From Pseudomonadota bacterium (GTDB lineage Bacteria > Pseudomonadota > Gammaproteobacteria > Burkholderiales > Burkholderiaceae_C): a stretch of 6,005 nucleotides of DNA. Position 1 is the first letter of the stretch. Every line of letters begins with the position of its first letter. The stretch is taken from the NCBI GenBank assembly GCA_023460715.1, contig JAEWPH010000159.1, positions 1 to 6,005 of the forward strand, written 5' to 3'. The position numbers and the translations under genes were made by a program. The notes beneath the pieces are model-generated. The model saw only the letters and a program-made list of their open reading frames with translations, had not been told where the DNA came from and ran no database searches. This document shows, piece by piece, positions 1 through 5,481 of this stretch.

Positions 1-1373
1 TGCACAGCGAGTTCCTCAAGCACCGCGACCTGGAACACCAGGACACGCCCTTCGTGCTGTTCGACACCAGCGCCCAGCGCGTCTACCAAGCGCAGTCGGG
101 GCTGATCGGCGGCAACTTCCCCAACCACAAGACGGCGATGACGTTCAGCGGCGAGCGCGCCCTGGCCGACGGCATGAACGAGCTGGTGCTGCGCTTCGAG
201 TCCGCGCCCGTGGGCGGCGTTCGCCTGGTCAAGACCTACACGCTGCAGCGCGGCTCCTACGTGGTTGGCGTGCGCCACGAGGTCATCAACGCCGGTGGGC
301 AACCCGTCAATCCGCAGCTGTACCTGCAGCTGGTGCGCGACGGCAACAAGCCGCCGGGCGAGTCGTCGTTCTACTCCACCTTCACCGGCCCGGCCGTCTA
401 CACCGAAGCCAAGAAGTACCACAAGGTCGAGTTCAAGGACATCGAGAACGGCAAGGCCGAGATCGACAAGTCCTCCACCAACGGCTACGTGGCCATGGTG
501 CAGCACTACTTCGCCACGGCCTGGCTGCTGGGCGATGGCCTGCAGCGCGATCTGTTCGTGCGCAAGGTGGACACCAACCTGTACGCCGTCGGCATGATCA
601 CGCCGCTGGGCGAGATCGTTCCCGGCCAGGCCAAGGCCATCGACGCGCGCCTGTTCGCCGGCCCGCAGATCGAAACCATGATGGAGAAGCTCACCCCGGG
701 CCTGGAACTGGTCAAGGACTACGGCTGGCTCACCATCCTGTCCAAGCCGCTGTACTGGCTGCTGGACCAGCTGCACAAGCTGCTGAACAACTGGGGCTGG
801 TCCATCGTGGCGCTGGTGCTGCTGCTGAAGATCGCCTTCTACTGGCTCAACGCCAAGGCCTACGCATCGATGGCCAAGATGAAGGCCATCAACCCCAAGA
901 TCATGGAGATGCGGGAGCGCCTGAAGGACAAGCCGCAGCAGATGCAGCAGGAGATGATGCGCATCTACCGCGAGGAGAAGGTCAATCCGATGGGCGGCTG
1001 CTTCCCCATCATGATCCAGATCCCCGTGTTCATCGCGCTGTACTGGGTGCTGCTGTCCAGCGTGGAAATGCGCAACGCGCCGTGGATCGGCTGGATCACC
1101 GACCTGTCCTCGCCCGACCCGTACTTCATCCTGCCCTTGCTGATGACGGCCAGCTCGCTGCTGCAGACCGCGCTCAACCCCGCGCCGCCGGACCCGATGC
1201 AGGCCAAGATGATGTGGTTCATGCCGCTGATCTTCAGCGTGATGTTCTTCTTCTTCCCGGCCGGCCTGGTGCTGTACTGGCTGACGAACAACATCCTGTC
1301 GATCGCCCAGCAGTGGATCATCAACACCCGCATGGGCGTACCGCCGCAGTTCAACCTGCCGAAGTTCCGCTGA
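1..1373 (+). CDS. yidC: Membrane protein insertase YidC (5'-truncated by window edge)
   Basis: YidC inserts and folds proteins in the inner membrane, alone or with SecYEG. The frame is already open at the left edge (first whole codon at base 3) and gives 456 codons, so roughly the first 100 residues of a typical 550-residue protein are missing; an in-frame GTG at base 54 is internal, not a start. Fragment residues 1 to about 235 are the end of the periplasmic beta-sandwich domain. The conserved insertase core follows: a hydrophobic segment around 264-282, a cytoplasmic amphipathic loop containing SMAKMKAINPKI, the NPMGGCFPIMIQIP motif leading into a membrane segment near 334-351, another at about 374-391, and a last hydrophobic pair from about 404 onward. 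The positive residue in the hydrophilic groove (Arg366 in E. coli) is Lys here, codon 828-830. The tail after the last helix is short and ends in PKFR. Identification is firm from family recall. Confidence 0.97.
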   Translation, partial: HSEFLKHRDLEHQDTPFVLFDTSAQRVYQAQSGLIGGNFPNHKTAMTFSGERALADGMNELVLRFESAPVGGVRLVKTYTLQRGSYVVGVRHEVINAGGQPVNPQLYLQLVRDGNKPPGESSFYSTFTGPAVYTEAKKYHKVEFKDIENGKAEIDKSSTNGYVAMVQHYFATAWLLGDGLQRDLFVRKVDTNLYAVGMITPLGEIVPGQAKAIDARLFAGPQIETMMEKLTPGLELVKDYGWLTILSKPLYWLLDQLHKLLNNWGWSIVALVLLLKIAFYWLNAKAYASMAKMKAINPKIMEMRERLKDKPQQMQQEMMRIYREEKVNPMGGCFPIMIQIPVFIALYWVLLSSVEMRNAPWIGWITDLSSPDPYFILPLLMTASSLLQTALNPAPPDPMQAKMMWFMPLIFSVMFFFFPAGLVLYWLTNNILSIAQQWIINTRMGVPPQFNLPKFR

Positions 1374-1394
1374 GCCTCGCGCCCCCAACGTGAC

Positions 1395-1416
1395 GGGCGC
1401 CGCATTCGCGGCGTCC
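1395..1416 (+). other. Small hairpin upstream of the yidC terminator
   Basis: The sequence forms a 9-bp stem, including one G-U pair, around an ATTC loop (CGCCGC 1398-1403 with GCGGCG 1408-1413). There is no T-run after it, so it is not an intrinsic terminator by itself. It lies 14 bases before a true terminator and may stabilise the 3' end of the yidC transcript, but that role is inferred. Confidence 0.35.
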
Positions 1417-1430
1417 TCCGTGTAATCCCT

Positions 1431-1461
1431 AGCGGCCACCTTCGGGTGGCCGCTGTCTTTT
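1431..1461 (+). terminator. Rho-independent terminator of yidC (UUCG tetraloop)
   Basis: A perfect 10-bp stem (AGCGGCCACC 1431-1440 with GGTGGCCGCT 1445-1454) is closed by a C(UUCG)G tetraloop, an exceptionally stable RNA loop. It is followed by GTCTTTT, giving a short U-tract on the + strand. It lies 57 bases after the yidC stop and before the ribosome binding site of the next gene, so it should separate the two transcripts. The other strand has no T-run beyond the stem, so it reads as unidirectional. Confidence 0.88.
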
Positions 1462-1509
1462 GGGTACGTTCATTGCTAGTCTTGCGGCTTCCTTACTGAA
1501 ACTGTTTTC

Positions 1510-1514
1510 GGAGG
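1510..1514 (+). promoter_or_regulatory. Shine-Dalgarno sequence of the binding-protein gene
   Basis: GGAGG ends 8 bases before the ATG at 1523. This fixes the start there rather than at the TTG at 1460, which lies inside the terminator U-tract and would put about 21 residues before an obvious signal peptide. Confidence 0.8.
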
Positions 1515-1522
1515 CTTGCTTG

Positions 1523-3109
1523 ATGAACCAGCGTTTGACTTTCACTCTCGGTGCCGTGGCCATGGCGGCCTTCATGGCAGCAGGTTCCGCCAGCGCCGCC
1601 ACCATGCGCTGGGCCGGGGCGAATGACATCCTGACCGTGGACCCCCACGCGCAGAACCACCAGACCACGCACGCTTTCCTGCAGCAGGTGTACGAAAGCC
1701 TGGTGCGCTACGACGAGAAGTACCAGATCCAGCCTGCCTTGGGCACGAAGTGGACGCAGGTCTCCCCGACGCAGGTGCGCTTCGAGCTGCGCAAGGGTGT
1801 CAAATTCCACGACGGTGCACCCTTCACGGCCGATGACGTGGTGTTCTCGCTCACCCGCGCCATGACGCCGCCGTCGAACATGCAGTCCGCCGTGCAGAGC
1901 ATCAAGGAAGTGAAGAAGGTCGACGACTTCACCGTGGACCTGATCCTCAAGGGCCCCAGCCCCGTGCTGCTGCGCGAGCTGACCGAGGCGCGCATCATGA
2001 ACAAGGCCTGGGCCGAGAAGAACAACTCGACCAAGGCGCAGGACTACGCGGGCAAGGAAGAGAATTTCGCCTCGCGCAACGCCAACGGCACGGGCCCGTT
2101 CAGTCTGGTGGGCTGGCAGCCCGACGTGAAGGTCACGCTCAAGAAGAACGCCAGCTGGTGGGACAAGCCCAAGGGCAACATCGACGAGGTGGTCTTCACG
2201 CCCATCAAGTCGGCCGCCACGCGCTCGGCCGCCCTCATCTCCGGCCAGGTCGACTTCGTGGTCGACCCACCGCCGCAGGACTTGGCGCGCATGAAGGCCA
2301 GCCCCGACATCAAGCTGATCGAAGGTGCCGAGAACCGCACCATCTACCTGGGCCTGGACCAGTTCCGCGACGAACTGCCGGGCGCCGGCACGCCGGGCAA
2401 GAACCCGCTCAAGGACAAGCGCGTGCGCCAGGCCATGTACCAGGCCATCGACTCCGCCGGCATCCACAGCCGCACCATGCGCAACCTGTCGGTGCCCGCG
2501 GGCACCATGATCGCGCCCATGGTCCACGGCTGGAGCAAGGCGCTCGACGAGCGCGCCGCCAAGTACGACGTGGAAGGCGCCAAGAAGCTGCTGGCCGATG
2601 CCGGCTACCCCAACGGGTTCTCGCTCAAGCTCGACTGCCCCAATGACCGCTACGTGAACGACGAAGCCATTTGCCAGGCCGTGACGGCCATGTGGACACG
2701 CATCGGCATCAAGACCACGCTGCAGGCCGCGCCCATGTCGCAGTTCGTCAGCCGCGTGATGAACAACGACGTCAACGCCTACCTGTTCGGCTGGGGCGTG
2801 GCCACGTTCGACGCGCTGTACTCGCTCGACTCGCTCATGTCCACCAAGGACGGCAAGAGCGCCGCCGGCGTGTACAACGGCGGCCGCTTCAGCGACGCCA
2901 AGCTCGACGGCATGATCGGCCAGATCAAGGTGGAGATGGACGCCGCCAAGCGCGACGCGCTGATCGCCGACGCGCTCAAGCTGGTCAAGGACGAGTACTA
3001 CTACATCCCCCTGCACCACCAGATCCGCCCCTGGGCGATGCGCAAGGGCGTGGAGACGCAGCACCGCGCGGACGACCGCCCGATGCCGACCTGGACCACG
3101 ATCAACTGA
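1523..3109 (+). CDS. Periplasmic ABC-transporter substrate-binding protein, peptide/nickel type (SBP family 5)
   Basis: This encodes a 528-residue extracytoplasmic solute receptor that would deliver its ligand to an inner-membrane ABC importer. The ATG at 1523 has a well-placed GGAGG and begins a Sec signal peptide: NQR, a hydrophobic stretch to about residue 20, then an ASA cleavage site near residue 25. No lipobox cysteine is present, so the mature protein should be soluble in the periplasm. The family signature KFHDGAPFTADDVVFS lies at residues 94-109; later blocks such as the GWG-containing stretch near 420-440 fit the C-terminal lobe of DppA/OppA-like proteins. Length is typical for the family. 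The ligand cannot be told from sequence: dipeptides, oligopeptides, glutathione, nickel and opines are all bound by relatives. No permease or ATPase gene adjoins it, and terminator-like hairpins flank it, so it is probably monocistronic and serves a transporter encoded elsewhere. Confidence 0.93.
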   Translation: MNQRLTFTLGAVAMAAFMAAGSASAATMRWAGANDILTVDPHAQNHQTTHAFLQQVYESLVRYDEKYQIQPALGTKWTQVSPTQVRFELRKGVKFHDGAPFTADDVVFSLTRAMTPPSNMQSAVQSIKEVKKVDDFTVDLILKGPSPVLLRELTEARIMNKAWAEKNNSTKAQDYAGKEENFASRNANGTGPFSLVGWQPDVKVTLKKNASWWDKPKGNIDEVVFTPIKSAATRSAALISGQVDFVVDPPPQDLARMKASPDIKLIEGAENRTIYLGLDQFRDELPGAGTPGKNPLKDKRVRQAMYQAIDSAGIHSRTMRNLSVPAGTMIAPMVHGWSKALDERAAKYDVEGAKKLLADAGYPNGFSLKLDCPNDRYVNDEAICQAVTAMWTRIGIKTTLQAAPMSQFVSRVMNNDVNAYLFGWGVATFDALYSLDSLMSTKDGKSAAGVYNGGRFSDAKLDGMIGQIKVEMDAAKRDALIADALKLVKDEYYYIPLHHQIRPWAMRKGVETQHRADDRPMPTWTTIN

Positions 3110-3135
3110 TCGGCCCGCTGCAGGCAATCCGCCAG

Positions 3136-3242
3136 TGCTATGCATTGAATAGCGCTTGGCGCTGGTGATGGCTGGGTTCTGAGGTCTTTTGATTCTCAAA
3201 TCCAATCAACACCAGCGCAATCAGCTATCGTTTCAATAGCAG
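3136..3242. repeat. Nested imperfect palindrome, probable dispersed intergenic repeat
   Basis: Two arms of about 48 bases (3136-3183 and 3195-3242) are imperfect inverted copies separated by 11 bases (3184-3194). The strongest matching block is GCGCTGGTG at 3159-3167 against CACCAGCGC at 3210-3218. Each outer end carries its own 17-base mini-palindrome of identical layout, GCTAT-N7-ATAGC (3137-3153 and 3224-3240), and the left arm also holds AGCGC-TTG-GCGCT (3151-3163). The stretch is more AT-rich than its surroundings. The architecture resembles short palindromic intergenic repeats that I recall from Comamonadaceae genomes; dispersal in this genome cannot be seen from one copy. Confidence 0.65.
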
Positions 3243-3254
3243 AGTTGCCCCATC

Positions 3255-3283
3255 CAAGGCCCGCCCCGTGCGGGCCTTGTGTC
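3255..3283 (+). terminator. GC-rich terminator-like hairpin after the binding-protein gene
   Basis: A perfect 10-bp stem (CAAGGCCCGC 3255-3264 with GCGGGCCTTG 3270-3279) encloses a 5-base loop and is followed by TGTC. The U-tract is poor, with part of it contributed by the CCTTG end of the stem. It sits about 145 bases after the stop at 3109 and just before the mnmE promoter region, so it probably ends transcription of the upstream gene, possibly with factor help. Confidence 0.5.
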
Positions 3284-3305
3284 GTGCGGCGGGCGGGGCG
3301 CGGGC

Positions 3306-3311
3306 TATCAT
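3306..3311 (+). promoter_or_regulatory. Candidate -10 box for mnmE
   Basis: TATCAT matches the sigma-70 -10 consensus at five of six positions and stands out in a very GC-rich stretch. No good -35 hexamer lies 16-18 bases upstream. Transcription would begin near 3318, giving a leader of about 40 bases before the ATG at 3357, and the box lies directly after a terminator-like hairpin, as expected for a new transcription unit. Confidence 0.45.
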
Positions 3312-3356
3312 GCGCGTCCCCTTCCGCTCCTGGCCCCCGCGGCCCGCCGTGCTGCC

Positions 3357-4793
3357 ATGCTGCCCCGCCATTCCGATCCCATCGTCGCCGTCGCCACCGC
3401 TCCCGGGCGCGGGGCCGTGGGCATCGTGCGGGTGTCGGGCAAGCGCATCGGCCCGCTGGTCGAGGTGCTCTGCGGCCGGGCGCTGAAGCCCCGCGAGGCC
3501 ACCTACCTGCCCTTCCGCGACGCCGCCGGCCAGGCCATCGACCAGGGCCTGGCCCTGTACTTCCCCGCGCCGCACAGCTACACCGGCGAGGACGTGCTGG
3601 AGCTGCAGGCCCACGGCGGCCCCGTCGTGCTGCAGCTGCTGGTGGCCCGCTGCCTGGAGGCCGCCGCGGCGCCGGCGCCGGGAGCCCCAGTCCCTTCCTC
3701 GCCCTGCCTGCCCGGCCTGCGCCTGGCCGAGCCCGGCGAGTTCACCGAGCGCGCCTTCCTCAACGACAAGATCGACCTGGCCCAGGCCGAGGCCATCGCC
3801 GACCTGATCGACGCCAGCACCGAGGCGGCGGCCCGCAGCGCCAGCCGCTCGCTGGCCGGCGCCTTCTCGCAGGAGATCCACCGCCTGCGCGACGCCCTGG
3901 TGCACCTGCGCATGCTGGTCGAGGCCACGCTGGACTTTCCGGAGGAAGAAATCGACTTCCTGCGCAAGGCCGATGCGCACGGGCAGCTATCGAATCTGCA
4001 GCAATCCCTGGCCGATGTGATGCGTAAGGCCAGCCAGGGCGCGCTGCTGCGCGAGGGCATCAAGGTGGTGATCGCAGGGCAGCCCAACGCCGGCAAGAGC
4101 TCGCTGCTGAACGCGCTGGCGGGGGCCGAGCTGGCCATCGTCACACCGATCGCCGGCACCACGCGCGACAAGGTGCAGCAGACCATCCAGATCGAAGGCG
4201 TGCCGCTGCACGTGATCGACACCGCCGGCCTGCGCGAGAGCGACGACGAGGTCGAGAAGATCGGCATCGCCCGCGCCTGGGACGAGATCGCCGCCGCCGA
4301 TGCCGTGCTGTTCCTGCACGATCTGACGCGCACCGCCGAGCCCGGCTACGCCGCGGCCGACGCCGCCATCGACGCCCTGTTGGGCGAGCGCCTGCCGGCC
4401 GGCATCCCGGTCATCGAGGTGTGGAACAAGACCGACTCGGCCGCCGCCGAGGCACCCGGCCCCGCCACGGAGGGGCGCACGGCCGTGCGGCTGTCCGCCC
4501 GCACCGGCGCGGGCCTGGACGACCTGCGCCGCCTGCTGCTGGAGATCGCCGGCTGGCAATCCGCCGCGTCCGAAGGGCTGTACATCGCCCGTGCGCGGCA
4601 CATCGCCGCCCTGCAGTCGGTGGACGCCCATTTGATGGAGGCGGCGGCCCAGCTGCACGCCGCCGGGCCGGCGCTGGACCTGCTGGCCGAGGAGCTGCGC
4701 CTGGCCCAGCAGGCGCTGAACGCCATCACCGGGGAATTCACCTCGGACGACCTGCTGGGGGTGATCTTCTCCAGCTTCTGCATCGGCAAGTGA
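3357..4793 (+). CDS. mnmE: tRNA uridine-5-carboxymethylaminomethyl(34) synthesis GTPase MnmE (TrmE)
   Basis: MnmE acts with MnmG to install the cmnm5 group on wobble uridine 34 of several tRNAs, using a folate one-carbon unit and GTP hydrolysis. The 478-residue product has the full family layout. An N-terminal folate-binding domain begins with [17 protein letters not shown] and contains [21 protein letters not shown] helical domain is split around a G domain carrying GQPNAGKS (241-248), GTTRD (267-271), DTAG (288-291) followed by LRE with the catalytic-type Glu294, and NKTD (357-360). The C-terminus is the invariant CIGK (475-478), whose cysteine is essential in E. coli. ATG 3357 is chosen because homology starts there; upstream in-frame starts add unrelated residues. 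No clear Shine-Dalgarno precedes it. It is about 24 residues longer than E. coli MnmE, mostly from an Ala/Pro-rich insert near residues 102-116. Confidence 0.98.
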   Translation: MLPRHSDPIVAVATAPGRGAVGIVRVSGKRIGPLVEVLCGRALKPREATYLPFRDAAGQAIDQGLALYFPAPHSYTGEDVLELQAHGGPVVLQLLVARCLEAAAAPAPGAPVPSSPCLPGLRLAEPGEFTERAFLNDKIDLAQAEAIADLIDASTEAAARSASRSLAGAFSQEIHRLRDALVHLRMLVEATLDFPEEEIDFLRKADAHGQLSNLQQSLADVMRKASQGALLREGIKVVIAGQPNAGKSSLLNALAGAELAIVTPIAGTTRDKVQQTIQIEGVPLHVIDTAGLRESDDEVEKIGIARAWDEIAAADAVLFLHDLTRTAEPGYAAADAAIDALLGERLPAGIPVIEVWNKTDSAAAEAPGPATEGRTAVRLSARTGAGLDDLRRLLLEIAGWQSAASEGLYIARARHIAALQSVDAHLMEAAAQLHAAGPALDLLAEELRLAQQALNAITGEFTSDDLLGVIFSSFCIGK

Positions 4794-4815
4794 GGCGCCG
4801 CGCGCCGGCCTTTGT
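4794..4815 (+). terminator. Weak hairpin after mnmE, possible terminator
   Basis: GGCGC (4794-4798), a CGC loop and GCGCC (4802-4806) form a 5-bp all-GC stem directly after the mnmE stop, followed by GGCCTTTGTGT. Stem and T-run are both short, and four bases separate them, so read-through into the next gene is likely. Confidence 0.25.
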
Positions 4816-4836
4816 GTAAGAGGAGGTAAGGGGCGC

Positions 4837-4865
4837 TTGCCTCGGCAGGGCGTGCGCGGTACGTT
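4837..4865 (+). promoter_or_regulatory. Candidate promoter for the cyclic-nucleotide-binding gene
   Basis: TTGCCT (4837-4842, four of six matches to the -35 consensus) and TACGTT (4860-4865, three of six to -10) are separated by exactly 17 bases. If used, transcription would start around 4872, at or within a few bases of the ATG at 4874, giving a leaderless or nearly leaderless mRNA. This would fit the lack of a Shine-Dalgarno sequence next to that ATG. The hexamers are weak and the call is tentative. Confidence 0.3.
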
Positions 4866-4873
4866 CGCCGCCG

Positions 4874-5386
4874 ATGAACGCGATCCTCTCTCCCGCTGCC
4901 CCTTCTTCCTCCTCCTCCTCGGCGCCCCAGCTGCAGGGCCTGGTGCAGGCCATCGCCCAGGCCGTGGCGGAAGACAGCGTCAGCAACCTGCTGTCGCGGG
5001 AGCAATGGGAGCTGCTGGGGCCCTATCTGCTGCCCCTGTCCATGCCGGCCGGGCAGGTGCTGTTCGCCCAGGGCGAGAACGACCGTACGCTCTACTTGGT
5101 CGAAAGCGGCAGCCTGAGCGTGCACTACGAGGACGAGAAGGAACGCCTGCGCCTGGCCATCGTCGGCGCCGGCTCCATCGTGGGGGAAGGTGCCTTCTTC
5201 TCGCACCGCCCGCGCAGCGCCACCGTACAGACCGCCTCGGCCAGCCGGTTGTGGAGCCTGACGGCGCTGCGGTTCACCGAGCTGTCCAACCGCCAGCCTG
5301 CCATCGCGCTGCAACTGGCCATGGCCGCTGGTGCCGTTCTCGCCAAGCGCCTGGGCAACCGCCGCCGCCGTATTGCGGCGACCTGA
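4874..5386 (+). CDS. Stand-alone cyclic-nucleotide-binding domain protein (Crp-like, no HTH)
   Basis: This 170-residue protein holds a single cNMP-binding beta-barrel. After a short Ser-rich leader (six serines, residues 11-16) the domain runs from about residue 35 to 150: an entry helix (LLSREQWELLGPYL), the strand motif PAGQVLFAQGE, YLVESGSLSV, and a phosphate-binding cassette GEGAFFSHRPRSATV. In the cassette, Glu105 and Arg114 are spaced as in protein kinase A regulatory subunits, so cyclic nucleotide binding is plausible. It stops after one hydrophobic helix and a basic tail (RRRR) and has none of the helix-turn-helix of Crp/Fnr regulators, so direct transcription control is unlikely. Partner and ligand are unknown. 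The ATG at 4874 is the first possible start in frame (the frame is closed by TAA at 4817), but no Shine-Dalgarno is adjacent; AGGAGG at 4821-4826 is 47 bases away. Confidence 0.9.
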   Translation: MNAILSPAAPSSSSSSAPQLQGLVQAIAQAVAEDSVSNLLSREQWELLGPYLLPLSMPAGQVLFAQGENDRTLYLVESGSLSVHYEDEKERLRLAIVGAGSIVGEGAFFSHRPRSATVQTASASRLWSLTALRFTELSNRQPAIALQLAMAAGAVLAKRLGNRRRRIAAT

Positions 5387-5399
5387 ACGGTAGCCGTTT
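5386..5399 (+). other. Small hairpin at the end of the cNMP-binding gene
   Basis: AACGG (5386-5390), loop TAG and CCGTT (5394-5398) form a 5-bp perfect stem followed by only one further T. It starts on the last base of the stop codon. It is too weak to call a terminator with confidence. Confidence 0.2.
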
Positions 5400-5436
5400 C
5401 CCGCCCGCCGGCAGCTGCAAAGAGGACGGCCGCAGG

Positions 5437-5442
5437 TACACT
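5437..5442 (+). promoter_or_regulatory. Candidate -10 box before the last gene
   Basis: TACACT matches the -10 consensus at four of six positions, including the key first, second and last bases, and lies 40 bases before the ATG at 5482. Only a poor -35 (CTGCAA, 5415-5420, 16-base spacer) is upstream. The gene could equally be read through from the gene before it. Confidence 0.3.
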
Positions 5443-5466
5443 GTTACTGATTGTTCCCGCGCTATT

Positions 5467-5480
5467 CCAAGAAGGCTTGG
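5467..5480 (+). promoter_or_regulatory. Ribosome binding site within a small hairpin
   Basis: GAAGG (5471-5475) is a Shine-Dalgarno-like element 6 bases before the ATG at 5482 and supports that start. The same bases fall in a perfect 5-bp stem-loop, CCAAG-AAGG-CTTGG, with AAGG in the loop. The hairpin is short, so any effect on translation is speculative. Confidence 0.5.
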
Positions 5481-5481
5481 C

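Noticed and set aside
1473..1499. Possible promoter for the binding-protein gene (TTGCTA ... TACTGA)
   Set aside because: The spacer is 15 bases and the -10 matches only two consensus positions. A promoter is expected between the terminator and 1523 but I cannot point to one.
1493..3205. 570-codon open frame on the minus strand, opposite the binding-protein gene
   Set aside because: It mirrors the + strand gene almost exactly, and its translation is low-complexity (Gly, Val, Ala, His, Arg) with no family resemblance. It is a by-product of GC-rich third codon positions.
3225..3980. 251-codon minus-strand frame over the start of mnmE
   Set aside because: Translation is Gly/Ala/Gln/Arg-rich and without motifs, and the + strand carries unmistakable MnmE. 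Shadow frame.
4907..4918. (TCC)4 trinucleotide repeat coding for the serine run
   Set aside because: It is short, and length changes would keep the reading frame, so on/off phase variation is not expected.
4346..5314. 322-codon minus-strand frame across mnmE and the cNMP-binding gene
   Set aside because: It spans two well-supported opposite-strand genes, has no recognisable domain and no fitting ribosome binding site that I could see.
4837..5481. Frame upstream of the last gene, apparently open back to a TTG at 4837 behind AGGAGG
   Set aside because: I checked parts of this frame and saw no stop. It overlaps the cNMP-binding gene out of frame, and its translation looks like a shadow. ATG 5482 with GAAGG is the better start for the last gene.
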